Positions 7,795-15,893 of a DNA stretch of 64,000 nt are shown one piece after another (position 1 is the first letter of the stretch; each line of letters begins with the position of its first letter). The stretch comes from an uncultured Oscillospiraceae bacterium. GTDB taxonomy: Bacteria; Bacillota; Clostridia; Oscillospirales; Oscillospiraceae. The position numbers and the translations under genes were made by a program. The stretch spans positions 47,381 to 111,380 of the forward strand of contig CAKTMF010000009.1 in NCBI GenBank assembly GCA_934573855.1, read 5' to 3'. Below the pieces are notes generated by a model. That model was not told the DNA's origin. It saw only the letters and a program-made list of their open reading frames with translations, and searched no databases.

Positions 7795-8148
7795 ATGGCA
7801 AGAGTTAAAGGCGCAATGATGACCCGCAAGCACAGAAATAAGGTTCTCGGTCTTGCAAAGGGTTACTGGGGCAACAAGTCCCGTCACTATAAGATGGCAA
7901 ACGAGCAGCTCATGAAGTCCGGCCGCTACGCATACGTCGGCCGCAAGCAGAAGAAGAGAGACTTCCGCAAGCTGTGGATCACCCGTATCAGCGCAGGCTG
8001 CAAGATGAACGGCATAAACTACTCCACCTTCATGCACGGCCTCAAGCTGGCCGGTGTCGACATGAACCGCAAGATGCTGTCCGAGACCGCCATCCACGAT
8101 CCCGCCGCCTTCACCGCTCTGTGCGAGCTGGCGAAGAACGCAAAGTGA
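7795..8148 (+). CDS. rplT: 50S ribosomal protein L20
   Basis: L20 is a 23S rRNA-binding assembly protein of the large subunit and, in Firmicutes, the repressor of its own operon through the leader RNA. The 117-residue length is normal, with the family features ARVKGAMMTRKHRNKVL, the GYWGNKSRHYKMANEQ block and WITRISAGCKMNGINYS. The ribosome site AGGAGG stands 9 bases before the ATG. It is the last gene of the operon, followed by an intrinsic terminator. Confidence 0.98.
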   Translation: MARVKGAMMTRKHRNKVLGLAKGYWGNKSRHYKMANEQLMKSGRYAYVGRKQKKRDFRKLWITRISAGCKMNGINYSTFMHGLKLAGVDMNRKMLSETAIHDPAAFTALCELAKNAK

Positions 8149-8162
8149 TTTTTGCATGATAT

Positions 8163-8198
8163 GACCTCTCCGCTTTACGGCGGAGGGGTCTGTTTTTT
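8163..8198 (+). terminator. Rho-independent terminator after rplT
   Basis: An 11-bp stem (GACCTCTCCGC / GCGGAGGGGTC, one G-U pair) with a 6-base loop is followed by TGTTTTTTT. Confidence 0.92.
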
Positions 8199-8248
8199 TC
8201 CAATCTTTTCACTTGCCCGGACGGGCGAAATGATGTATTATTTGCAAT

Positions 8249-9385
8249 ATGGAAAGTATAACTGTCGAAAAGCGCGGTCTGCGCAGCTTATATAGGCTCT
8301 GCCCGAAGCGCCACGTCCTGCTGCTCATAAGCGTGGCGCTCATATTGCTGCACCTTGCGGCACGGGGGAATAAGGCTCTTATGGTCTCCCTCTCGGGACG
8401 CTTCGTGCAGCCGCTCCACCATGCCCTCGCAAAGCTCAATTCCCGTGTGCCGTTTTCCGTGGCGGAGCTTATCTGGGCGCTGGGCGTGATAGCAGCCGCG
8501 GTTTACATAATTTCACAAATTATTTTGCTTTTCTTGAGAAAAGACCGGCTGAAACGAGTTTACATAATTTTTATAACTGTTCTCTCGATCGCGGCGTTCA
8601 TCTATGCTATGTTCTGCATGCTGTGGGGAACGTACTATTACGGCGACGATTTTCAGAGCCGCAGCGGGATAGAGTCGAGGGACATATCCGCCGAAGAGCT
8701 GGCCGCGGTGACGGAGTATTTTGCCCTGCGCGCGAACGAATATGCCGACATGGTGATGCGCAATGAGGACGGGTTCTATGTCTGCGACCGGGAAGCTATA
8801 CTTGCGCGCTCCGACGAGGTCTTTGACGCGGTGGTCGAGGATTACCCCAGCCTTGACGGGCCGAGGGTCCGTGCCAAGGGGATATTTTTCTCGCGCGTGA
8901 TGAGCTACACGAATTTTACGGGCTTCTTTTTCCCGTTCACGGCCGAGGCGAATGTGAATACCGATTTTCCGCCGGCGCTCTTTGCCTCCACGGTGGCGCA
9001 TGAGCTTTCGCACCAGAGGGGCGTTGCAAAGGAGCAGGAGGCGAATTTCACCGCCGTTCTGGCGAGCCTATATTACGGCGACACGGATTACTGTTATTCG
9101 TCCTGTCTGCTTGCGTATGTGCATTTGGGCAACGCGCTGTACAGGGCGGATCACGCGGAGTGGGAGCGCGTGTACGGCCTGCTTGACGAGCGTGTGGTGA
9201 AGGATTTTGCGCTCGACACCCATTATTGGCGGCAGTTTGACACCCCCGTGCAGACGGTCAGCAATACGGTCTATGAGGGCTTCCTCCAGAGCTACGATCA
9301 GAAGCTCGGCATGCGGAGCTATGGAGCGTGCGTCGATCTCCTCGTGAATTACTATTATGGGGAAGCAAAGAATTTCTTGGAGTAA
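8249..9385 (+). CDS. DUF3810 family membrane protein with HExxH motif
   Basis: A 378-residue protein with three hydrophobic segments in the first ~130 residues and a soluble C-terminal part carrying VAHELSHQRGVAKEQEANF. The HExxH plus a downstream Glu matches a zincin-type metalloprotease site. This arrangement is that of the DUF3810 family, which has no proven substrate. The start is the ATG after a TATTTGCAAT stretch; the ribosome site is weak. It is transcribed alone, between the rplT terminator and tRNA-Gln. Two GTTTACATAA copies (8511-8520 and 8558-8567) lie within its third membrane segment, 47 bp apart. Confidence 0.82.
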   Translation: MESITVEKRGLRSLYRLCPKRHVLLLISVALILLHLAARGNKALMVSLSGRFVQPLHHALAKLNSRVPFSVAELIWALGVIAAAVYIISQIILLFLRKDRLKRVYIIFITVLSIAAFIYAMFCMLWGTYYYGDDFQSRSGIESRDISAEELAAVTEYFALRANEYADMVMRNEDGFYVCDREAILARSDEVFDAVVEDYPSLDGPRVRAKGIFFSRVMSYTNFTGFFFPFTAEANVNTDFPPALFASTVAHELSHQRGVAKEQEANFTAVLASLYYGDTDYCYSSCLLAYVHLGNALYRADHAEWERVYGLLDERVVKDFALDTHYWRQFDTPVQTVSNTVYEGFLQSYDQKLGMRSYGACVDLLVNYYYGEAKNFLE

Positions 9386-9409
9386 ATCGGAGTTTTTTGA
9401 AAATAACAC

Positions 9410-9437
9410 TTGACAAATTCCGTAAAGCGGTTATAAT
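9410..9437 (+). promoter_or_regulatory. Promoter of tRNA-Gln
   Basis: Perfect TTGACA and TATAAT boxes with a 16-base spacer, 13 bp before the tRNA. Confidence 0.85.
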
Positions 9438-9450
9438 AGCTCTTGCGTTT

Positions 9451-9524
9451 AGCGGAGTTGTGTAAAGGTAGCACACCGGACTCTGACTCCGTTTGTGAGG
9501 GTTCGAATCCTTCCTCCGCTGCCA
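9451..9524 (+). tRNA. tRNA-Gln (anticodon CTG)
   Basis: The acceptor strands AGCGGAG/CTCCGCT pair fully, followed by G and an encoded CCA. The D arm is GTGT/GCAC around AAAGGTA, the anticodon loop CTCTGAC gives CTG (reads CAG), and the T loop is TTCGAAT. The outermost anticodon-stem pair is a C/T mismatch; the rest is regular. Confidence 0.95.
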
Positions 9525-9528
9525 AAGG

Positions 9529-9558
9529 ACAGTCCACCGTCGGGTGGGCTGTTTTTTT
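9529..9558 (+). terminator. Terminator of tRNA-Gln
   Basis: Stem ACAGTCCACC / GGTGGGCTGT (one G-U), short loop, then a run of seven T. Confidence 0.9.
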
Positions 9559-9569
9559 ATGTGTAGAGA

Positions 9570-9588
9570 GGGATCGAACCCTCACAAA
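9570..9588 (-). repeat. Inverted fragment of the tRNA-Gln T arm
   Basis: Nineteen bases match the reverse complement of 9492-9510 in the tRNA with two differences, including 15 contiguous identical bases (TCGAACCCTCACAAA). This is too long for chance next to its parent gene. Confidence 0.6.
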
Positions 9589-9626
9589 AATTTGATCCAT
9601 CGGCGGAGCCGACGCACCAAAGGCGC

Positions 9627-9687
9627 GAGGGTTCGAATCCTTCCTTCGCTGCCAAAGGACAGTCCACCGTCGGGTGGGCTGTTTTTT
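9627..9687 (+). pseudogene. Direct duplicate of the tRNA-Gln 3' end plus terminator
   Basis: About 61 bases repeat 9497-9557 at an offset of exactly 130 bp with one substitution (CTTCGCT for CTCCGCT in the acceptor strand). It contains the T arm, acceptor 3' strand, CCA and terminator, but no 5' half, so it cannot be a tRNA. It looks like a tandem-duplication or integration scar. Confidence 0.85.
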
Positions 9688-9808
9688 GTGTGTTCTATTG
9701 CTTACTTAAGGCACGGACCCGCGCGGAGCGTAAACCGTCTTGCTACATCTGCCTGTTTGTGATAGACTGAGCGCGGCAGAGAAAAACGGCGAAGGGAGAC
9801 GGTACTTG

Positions 9809-10711
9809 GTGAAGGTTTACCTTAACGACCCCATTGCGGACTCCGCGCTCGGACGGCTGAGGGCGCATGTGGAGCTTGTCGACAATTTTGACCACCCGGA
9901 GGAGCTTGACGCCATTATCGTCAGGCAGCAGTATTGTACCGCGGACGTTATCCGCAGGGCGGTGCGCTGCCGCCTCATACAGCAGCACGGGGTCGGTCTT
10001 GACAGGATAGACACGAAGGCCGCCGAGGAGTGCGGCATTCCCGTGAAAAACACCCCCGGTATCAATTCGCGCTCCGTTGCGGAGTACACTGTCGCCATGA
10101 TGCTCGACCTTTCCAGAAAGGTCACTGAGATCGACAAAAAGACCCGGGCAGGGCAGCTTCCGCGCTTCGGAATGCCGGAAACGGTCGGGTACGAGATATC
10201 GCACAAGCGTATCGGCCTGCTCGGCAGCGGTCATGTGGCGCGCGAGGTCGCGCAGATATGCCGGGACGGCTTTCACATGGACGTTTGCTGCTGCAGCTTC
10301 CACCACAGCGACGACGAGATTCGGAAAATGGGCTATACTCCCATCTCTTTCCGGGACATGTTTTCCGACTGCGATCTCGTCAGTCTCCACTGCATGCTCA
10401 CGCCGGAAACTTACCATATAGTCGACGGCAAATGCTTTGAGGCTTGCAGTCCCAAGCTCATCTTCATCAACGCCGCGCGCGGCGGACTGGTCGATGAGGA
10501 GGCCCTGTACGAGGCGCTCGTTTCCAAAAAGCTTGCCGCAGCGGGGCTGGACGTTTTTGAGCAGCAGCCGCCGTCCACGGATAATCCGCTGCTGTCGCTG
10601 GATAACTTCCTTGCCGGAATGCACGTCGCCGGCAGCACCCACGAGGCGCTGGAAAGAAACGGAAAGGCTGTCGTGGACTCCGTGTTCGCGGCGCTGGGTA
10701 TCGAGGGATAA
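9809..10711 (+). CDS. D-isomer 2-hydroxyacid dehydrogenase
   Basis: An NAD-dependent dehydrogenase of the phosphoglycerate/2-hydroxyacid dehydrogenase superfamily. It has the substrate-domain QHGVGLDRIDTKAAEECGIP block, the nucleotide-binding IGLLGSGHVAREVA, the catalytic Arg region FINAARGGLVDE, and the late His in MHVAGSTHEAL. The short 300-residue form lacks an ACT domain, so it is not a classical regulated SerA. GTG at 9809 is chosen (AGGGAG 10 bases upstream); TTG at 9806 is equally possible. The longest open frame would start inside sequence with no ribosome site. A GNAT gene follows after 4 bp. The substrate is unknown. Confidence 0.85.
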   Translation: MKVYLNDPIADSALGRLRAHVELVDNFDHPEELDAIIVRQQYCTADVIRRAVRCRLIQQHGVGLDRIDTKAAEECGIPVKNTPGINSRSVAEYTVAMMLDLSRKVTEIDKKTRAGQLPRFGMPETVGYEISHKRIGLLGSGHVAREVAQICRDGFHMDVCCCSFHHSDDEIRKMGYTPISFRDMFSDCDLVSLHCMLTPETYHIVDGKCFEACSPKLIFINAARGGLVDEEALYEALVSKKLAAAGLDVFEQQPPSTDNPLLSLDNFLAGMHVAGSTHEALERNGKAVVDSVFAALGIEG

Positions 10712-10715
10712 AGCT

Positions 10716-11150
10716 ATGATACGGGCTTTACAGGAAAAGGATGTGGACAGCACGGCCGCTATATGGCTTGACGGCAACCTGACGGCGCATGACTTTATCT
10801 CCGCGCGATACTGGACGGATAATCTTGAACCGGTAAAGGAGCAGCTGCCCCTTGCGGAGGTCTATGTTTATGAGGACGGCCGGGGCGTTGCGGGCTTTGT
10901 CGGGCTGAGCGGTGAGCATATCGAGGGCATTTTTGTCTCCGGTGCCGCGCGCTCGCACGGGATAGGCAGGCAGCTGCTGGACTATGTAAAGGGCATAAAG
11001 CCTCGTCTGACGCTGAATGTGTACCGCAAGAACGAGAGCGCGGTGCGGTTTTACCGCCGGGAGGGCTTTGACATCCGGGCCGGGGGACTCGATGAAGCCA
11101 CTGGCGAAGAAGACTATATGATGGTGTGGGAAAGGAAGCGGACGGTATGA
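10716..11150 (+). CDS. GNAT-family N-acetyltransferase
   Basis: A 144-residue acetyl-CoA-dependent acetyltransferase. The acetyl-CoA loop is visible as SGAARSHGIGRQLLDYVK (motif A, Q/RxxGxG/A type), followed by LNVYRKNESAVRFYRREGF, the usual motif B region. The ATG at 10716 lies four bases after the dehydrogenase stop; in-frame sequence upstream overlaps that gene and is not used. It overlaps the next acetyltransferase by ATGA. The acceptor substrate is not predictable; YjaB-like proteins are the nearest in appearance. Confidence 0.85.
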   Translation: MIRALQEKDVDSTAAIWLDGNLTAHDFISARYWTDNLEPVKEQLPLAEVYVYEDGRGVAGFVGLSGEHIEGIFVSGAARSHGIGRQLLDYVKGIKPRLTLNVYRKNESAVRFYRREGFDIRAGGLDEATGEEDYMMVWERKRTV

Positions 11151-11639
11151 ATATAGAGATCAGGGGTCACACCGAAAGAGACATGGAGGCCATGATCCGT
11201 ATATGGAACGAGGTCGTGGAGGACGGTATTGCTTTTCCGCAGGAGGAGACGCTCACGCTCGCGGACGGGAGGGAGTTTTTTTGACTCCCAGACCTACAGC
11301 GCCGTGGCCGAAAACACCGAAAGCGGCGAGATACTTGGCCTTTACATACTGCACCCGAATAATGTCGGCAGGTGCGGACATATCTGCAACGCGAGCTATG
11401 CCGTGAGCAGCCGTGCGCGCGGCCTGCACATCGGCGAAAAGCTCGTCAAGGACTGCATGGAGCAGGGACGGCGGTACGGTTTTCGCATACTGCAGTTCAA
11501 CGCCGTCGTCGAGTCGAACATCCACGCGCGGCATTTGTACGAGCGGCTTGGCTTTGTCCGGCTCGGAACGATACCGGGCGGCTTTAGAATGAAGGACGGA
11601 CACTATGAAAATATCTGCCCGTACTATCACGAGCTGTGA
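11147..11639 (+). pseudogene. GNAT-family N-acetyltransferase split by a T7-run frameshift
   Basis: The N-terminal part starts MNIEIRGHTERDMEAMIRIW at an ATGA overlap with the previous gene. It reads to GREFF and meets TGA directly in a run of seven T (11276-11282). One T fewer restores a continuous acetyltransferase: DSQTYSAVAEN, the acetyl-CoA site SSRARGLHIGEKLV and the C-terminal HARHLYERLGFVRLGT, ending at 11639. The restored product is about 163 residues, normal for the family. It may be a pseudogene, a slippage-expressed gene or an assembly error. Confidence 0.8.
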
Positions 11640-11663
11640 GCGATAACACACGGACGGGAATAT

Positions 11664-11698
11664 AAAAATGACGGGCGTCGATCGCCCGTCATTTTTTT
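11664..11698. terminator. Bidirectional-looking terminator
   Basis: A near-perfect palindrome, AAAATGACGGGCG...CGCCCGTCATTTT, flanked by A-run and T-run, ends the acetyltransferase transcript. Confidence 0.88.
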
Positions 11699-11768
11699 AT
11701 GCATGTCTCCCGTCGTACATCCTCCTGCGCACTGCCGCTGTGCCGGCAGAGGTTTTTGCCGGTGATCG

Positions 11769-11798
11769 TTGACACAAAATATTTCGCCGGGTTATAAT
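11769..11798 (+). promoter_or_regulatory. Promoter of the MFS gene
   Basis: TTGACA and TATAAT with an 18-base spacer, 57 bp before the start codon. Confidence 0.8.
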
Positions 11799-11854
11799 CA
11801 AATCAGCTTGTGCCGTTATTCGGCATATCGGAGAATAAAAATAGGGAGGAAATC

Positions 11855-13132
11855 ATGGAGACCCAAACAAATAAGATCACCGCAAAGCAGTGGATGATAA
11901 TCATCATCGCCGGCCTTGCGGGGCAGCTCTGCTGGAACATCGAAAACCAATGGTTCACGACCTTCGTGTACGCGAAGATCGCGCCCGACCCCGCGATAAT
12001 TTCATGGATGGTGGCCGCGTCCGCCATCACCTCCGCTATCGCGACTATCTTCTTCGGCACCATAGGCGACCGGCTCGGCAAGCGCAAGCCGCTCATGGCC
12101 GCGGGCTACATCATCTGGGGCGTGACGGTCATCATCTTCGGCCTGACCGAGTTCATTTCCCACAGCAGGCTCGCTCTCGCCGCGGCCGCGGTCGTGGCTG
12201 CCGACTGCCTCATGACCTTTTTCGGGGCCATGGCTCACGACGCGGGCTATAACCCGTGGACTACGGACATCACCAACGAGCATAACCGCGGGAAGCTCGG
12301 CGCCGTCATCGCCGTAATGCCCGTGGTGGCGACGATAATCGGCTCGCTGGTATTCGGCAATGTCATCGAGGCCATCGACTACATGGCGTTCTTCATCCTC
12401 CTCGGCGCGGTAATGATCCTCCTCGGCCTCTTCTGCCTGTTCATGGTCAAGGACGCCCCCGACGTAAAGGCTTACCGCGACGAGAAAGGCTTCTGGCACC
12501 AGATGTTCTCCTTCTTCCGCTTCACCATGGTCAGGAACAATAAGGTGCTGGGTTGGGTGCTGGCGACCTTCTCGGTGTATTTTATCGGCTTTAATATGTA
12601 CTTCTCACACCTGACAAACTACTTTATCTATACCCAGGGCAACGCGCCCGGCATGGCGGGGATTATCGTCGGCGTGGGTCTCCTCATCGCGGCGCCCACC
12701 ACCATGATCGCCGGTAAATTCATCGACAGGGACAGGCACACTCAGGTGCTTGTCGCGTCCGTGGCCGCGACGGCCGTTGGCCTCCCGCTGGTCGCCATGA
12801 AGGGAATGGCCGTCAACATGGTCGGCATGGTGTTTGTCGGCATCGGCTACATGTGTATCTTCCAGACCCTCATGGTCCTGCTGAAGAACCTGTTCCCCGA
12901 GCATCTGAGAGGGCAGTGCGAGGGACTGAGATGTATATTCTATATCCTCATCCCCATGTGTATCGGAACGCCCATCGGCTCTGCCATCATCAAGGGCAGC
13001 GGTATCGAGATCATCAACCAGTACGGCGAGAAGGGCTTCTCCGCAGACGGCACGCTCTTCATCATTGCCGCGGTCTGGACGCTGCTCACGCTCATACCCA
13101 TCGCAATGTATAATAAGTCGCGCAAACAGTGA
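11855..13132 (+). CDS. MFS transporter
   Basis: A 425-residue major facilitator with 12 predicted membrane helices. The loop 2-3 signature appears as FGTIGDRLGKRKPLM, and helices contain conserved glycines and acidic residues (WNIENQWF in helix 1, DITNEHNRGKLG in loop 4-5) reminiscent of sugar/cation symporter-like MFS groups. The ATG follows GGGAGG; an upstream in-frame start has no ribosome site and precedes the promoter-proximal leader. It has its own promoter and terminator. The substrate cannot be inferred from context, since its neighbours are unrelated lipid genes on the other strand. Confidence 0.87.
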   Translation: METQTNKITAKQWMIIIIAGLAGQLCWNIENQWFTTFVYAKIAPDPAIISWMVAASAITSAIATIFFGTIGDRLGKRKPLMAAGYIIWGVTVIIFGLTEFISHSRLALAAAAVVAADCLMTFFGAMAHDAGYNPWTTDITNEHNRGKLGAVIAVMPVVATIIGSLVFGNVIEAIDYMAFFILLGAVMILLGLFCLFMVKDAPDVKAYRDEKGFWHQMFSFFRFTMVRNNKVLGWVLATFSVYFIGFNMYFSHLTNYFIYTQGNAPGMAGIIVGVGLLIAAPTTMIAGKFIDRDRHTQVLVASVAATAVGLPLVAMKGMAVNMVGMVFVGIGYMCIFQTLMVLLKNLFPEHLRGQCEGLRCIFYILIPMCIGTPIGSAIIKGSGIEIINQYGEKGFSADGTLFIIAAVWTLLTLIPIAMYNKSRKQ

Positions 13133-13139
13133 AATAACG

Positions 13140-13178
13140 GCGCCCCATCTGCCGGACAGGCAGGTGGGGCGCTGTTTA
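13140..13178 (+). terminator. Terminator after the MFS gene
   Basis: A 14-bp stem (GCGCCCCATCTGCC / GGCAGGTGGGGCGC, one G-U) is followed by TGTTT. The T tract is weak. Confidence 0.75.
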
Positions 13179-13209
13179 CTCATGTTTTCGCATGGACCCG
13201 ACGGGAACG

Positions 13210-14022
13210 TCAGGCCTTTACCCTGTAGGAGGAGACATTGAGGACGGTCTCGCCGTCGATCTGGAGCGCGCAGGGTTCGTTGAAGCTGACCTCGAACTCA
13301 CGGCCGGTAAGGACGGTGACCATCTTTTTATGTACCACATGGCCGCCGGTAAAAATACTCGGGAAGACTATGAGGGACTTGAGCTTGGACGGGCAGCTGT
13401 ACACAACGGCGGAGAGCGTGTCGCCGTTCCTGTCCTGACCGGGGGCTATCATCATTCCGCCGCCGTAAAAACGGCCCTTCATCGTAGGGGCGAGCCACAC
13501 GTTTTTGAAGGAATACTCCTTGCCGTCGACCTTGAGGACCGCCTTTTTCTTCTTGAAGAAGAACAGAAGACCCTTTATCGCAATGACGGTGTAGTTTATC
13601 TTCGCGTTGGAGTCGGATTCTCTTATTTTGTCGGCCTCCTCGCAGCAATAGCCGTCAATGCCGTAGCCGATACCGTTGATGAACTTCTTTTCAAGGCCGT
13701 TGACGTACACGGTGGGGAGATTTTTGATGTAGCCGTTGAGGAGTATCTCGCGGCCGTCATGCTCGTTGAGGTCGTTCATGAAGTCGTTGCCGCTGCCGGA
13801 GGGCTTGAGGTAGACCTTGTTTTTGATGCTGTCGGTGTCGACGGCGTTGATGAAGTAATTGAGCGTGCCGTCCCCGCCGACAAAGACTACCTCGTCCTCC
13901 TCCGCGAGAGAATCAAAGAACTTCTGATAGTCGAGACCTATCACGTCGATGTACTCCACGCCATCGAGAAAGTCGGGCTTTATGCCGTTGTTCGCCCGGG
14001 GGTTGTATAAAATATATCTCAT
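13210..14022 (-). CDS. Diacylglycerol/lipid kinase family protein
   Basis: A 270-residue member of the YegS/DagK catalytic superfamily, which phosphorylates diacylglycerol or related lipids at the membrane. The signatures are NPRANNG at the N-terminus, VVFVGGDGTLNYFINAV (the GGDGT ATP-binding loop at about residue 50) and PSGSGNDFMND. The family is normally about 290-310 residues, so this is slightly short. ATG with AAGGAGG upstream. It follows the YhhN gene on the same strand with 15 bp between, suggesting a two-gene lipid-related operon. Confidence 0.88.
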   Translation of the reverse strand: MRYILYNPRANNGIKPDFLDGVEYIDVIGLDYQKFFDSLAEEDEVVFVGGDGTLNYFINAVDTDSIKNKVYLKPSGSGNDFMNDLNEHDGREILLNGYIKNLPTVYVNGLEKKFINGIGYGIDGYCCEEADKIRESDSNAKINYTVIAIKGLLFFFKKKKAVLKVDGKEYSFKNVWLAPTMKGRFYGGGMMIAPGQDRNGDTLSAVVYSCPSKLKSLIVFPSIFTGGHVVHKKMVTVLTGREFEVSFNEPCALQIDGETVLNVSSYRVKA

Positions 14023-14037
14023 AAGAAGCCTCCTTCC

Positions 14038-14721
14038 TTATGCCAGCAACATGAATCCGAGCGCGATAAGAAACTCGCCGACAGAGTAGGTGAGCATGAC
14101 GGTGAAATGCGACTTGATGGGGAATTTCTTATCGAAGCGGACGAAGAACAGCGTGCAGTCGGAAATAAAGAACAGCAGCGCGCCAATGCCGGTGATGAGG
14201 CCGCAGAGGGTGGAGCAGGAGCCGCTGAGCAGTCTGAACCACGCGAAGCAGTTCATCGCGCCGTTGGTGAGCAGATACGCGAACATAGGATAGAACAGCC
14301 CCTTTGGGAGGCTGGGCCTGAGCTTTGAGAACACCAGACACACCGTGACGGCGTAGACGAGAGAGACAAGCACGATAACAACCGGGTTTATCACGCTGAA
14401 CACGATACCGGACTCGTTATAGGCAAATATGAACAGCAGGTGCGAGAGCAAAAAGGCCACGCCGCCGGAGGAGAACCACTTCACCCCGTCGGGGATGAGC
14501 AGCATATCGCCCAGCCAGCTCATTACAAATGCAAAAACGACGAGCGCGGAGGGATCCGCCCCCACAAAGTGTACATACTCGAGATACATACCGAGGATCG
14601 CAAGAAGGATAACGGGCTTTGTCGCCATTCTGAGGCTTGCACGCCCGATCCTGCTGGCGTACAGGTGGACGCCGGTGAACACAAGGAAGATCGCGAGGTA
14701 CAGAAAAACAATGTAGGGCAT
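14038..14721 (-). CDS. YhhN/TMEM86-type lysoplasmalogenase family membrane protein
   Basis: A 227-residue protein with about eight hydrophobic segments. The family pattern is visible in TKPVILLAILGMYLEYV, the AFVMSWLGDMLLIP segment with its conserved Asp, and FFISDCTLFFVRFDKKFP near the end. YhhN/TMEM86 proteins hydrolyse the vinyl-ether bond of lysoplasmalogens; clostridia make plasmalogens, so the role is plausible, but activity here is inferred. The ATG start has the GGAGG ribosome site. It is the first gene of a pair with the lipid kinase. Confidence 0.82.
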   Translation of the reverse strand: MPYIVFLYLAIFLVFTGVHLYASRIGRASLRMATKPVILLAILGMYLEYVHFVGADPSALVVFAFVMSWLGDMLLIPDGVKWFSSGGVAFLLSHLLFIFAYNESGIVFSVINPVVIVLVSLVYAVTVCLVFSKLRPSLPKGLFYPMFAYLLTNGAMNCFAWFRLLSGSCSTLCGLITGIGALLFFISDCTLFFVRFDKKFPIKSHFTVMLTYSVGEFLIALGFMLLA

Positions 14722-14831
14722 ACTTTTCCTCCAAAATATTAATTAAAAATTTACAATTTGATTATATCATGCGTATTGCGTCAAATCAAGCGCGAAATAT
14801 GCGTATTATTCGCGCTTCGCCATTTGATAAG

Positions 14832-14841
14832 TTATGTAAAC
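14832..14841 (+). repeat. RTTATGTWAACY site in the yhhN/tmk intergenic region
   Basis: An exact TTATGTAAAC followed by C, in an AT-rich 256-bp divergent promoter region (14722-14977) that otherwise shows no gene. Confidence 0.5.
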
Positions 14842-14977
14842 CAATAGCGGCACTATACAAATTTGACCGGGGGACAGGCTTGTAAAAAAACGAAAACTGT
14901 TATATCATGATGAGCAGAGTTTTATCTCGGCTCCGGCGCGCGAGCGCCATACTTCACGGAAAAGGCGGGAAGAGACG

Positions 14978-15667
14978 GTGAAAGGAAGGCTTATCGTAAT
15001 AGAAGGGCTGGACGGCAGCGGGAAGGCTACTCAGACCGGACTGCTGTGCGAGGCGCTGGAAAAAAGAGGCGCCGCTGTCAGAAAGGTGTCCTTTCCCGAC
15101 TACTCGTCTGACTCCTCCGCGCTGGTTAAAATGTATCTCAACGGCGAATTCGGGCATGATCCGGCCTCGGTCAACGCCTACGCGGCGTCGACATTTTATG
15201 CCGTCGACCGTTACGCCTCATATAAAAAGGACTGGGGCGGCTTCTACGAGGCGGGGGGCGTCATACTTGCCGACCGCTACACGACCTCCAACGCGGTACA
15301 CCAGTGCTGCAAGCTCCCGGAGGAGGAGTGGGACGCGTACCTGAGCTGGCTTTTTGACTTTGAGTACAGGCTGATGGGCATTCCCGCGCCGTATATGGTG
15401 ATCTACCTTCAGGTCGACGTGGACGAGAGCCAGCAGCTGATGAGCGGCAGATATGCCGGACACGAGGAAAAGAAGGACATACACGAGAGCAACGTCGCCT
15501 ACCTCAACCGTGCGCGGCGGGCGGCGGATTACTGCGGCAAGGCTCTCGGCTGGGAGACCGTGAGGTGCTGCCGCGATGGGACGCTCAGGGCGGTGGAGGA
15601 TATCCACGCCGAAATAATGTCGCTCGTGGAGGGCCTTGACCGGATGGGGGAGAGCGATGAAGGCTGA
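14978..15667 (+). CDS. tmk: Thymidylate kinase (dTMP kinase)
   Basis: This kinase phosphorylates dTMP to dTDP for DNA synthesis. The P-loop EGLDGSGKATQ is at residues 9-19; the DR(Y/F) motif appears as ILADRYTTSNAVHQ, and the LID-like region lies around MSGRYAGHEEKKD. At 229 residues it is a little longer than the usual 205-215 and has clear divergence from the Bacillus type. GTG is the start, since the P-loop must be close to the N-terminus. The small Cys-rich gene behind it overlaps by 11 bp and is probably translated by coupling. Confidence 0.88.
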   Translation: MKGRLIVIEGLDGSGKATQTGLLCEALEKRGAAVRKVSFPDYSSDSSALVKMYLNGEFGHDPASVNAYAASTFYAVDRYASYKKDWGGFYEAGGVILADRYTTSNAVHQCCKLPEEEWDAYLSWLFDFEYRLMGIPAPYMVIYLQVDVDESQQLMSGRYAGHEEKKDIHESNVAYLNRARRAADYCGKALGWETVRCCRDGTLRAVEDIHAEIMSLVEGLDRMGESDEG

Positions 15668-15887
15668 CTCAATATTCCGCAGAGCGCGAAAGAGCGCGGA
15701 ATACGGCTGCGACGAGGCCCTCGCGCAGATAAAAGAGGGGAGCGCCTACGCCGCGGAGCATGATTATGACCCTGATATGCTCCACTGCAAGGGCTGTATC
15801 TACGCCTGCGCGTTTTCAAAGGCACGCTGCGATACCGGAAGGAAAGCCGTCCCTGTCCTGGCGGCCAAGAAGAATAGTAAAATGTAA
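15657..15887 (+). CDS. Small Cys-containing protein of unknown function
   Basis: A 76-residue product I do not recognise. The ATG lies inside the last codons of tmk, consistent with coupled translation. The N-terminal half is helical and charged; the centre holds HCKGCIYACAFSKARC, four cysteines and a histidine in 16 residues that could bind a metal. The tail is Lys-rich. Whether it acts with thymidylate kinase is unknown; overlap and shared transcript are the only evidence. Confidence 0.6.
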   Translation: MKADSIFRRARKSAEYGCDEALAQIKEGSAYAAEHDYDPDMLHCKGCIYACAFSKARCDTGRKAVPVLAAKKNSKM

Positions 15888-15893
15888 ACCAAA

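Noticed and set aside
9497..9687. Possible CRISPR or tandem repeat array at the tRNA duplicate
   Set aside because: Only two copies, both explained as tRNA 3' end plus terminator; no spacers or cas genes.
11147..11282. Programmed ribosomal frameshifting in the acetyltransferase
   Set aside because: No downstream pseudoknot or upstream ribosome-like stimulator is evident; slippage, mutation or a read error is simpler.
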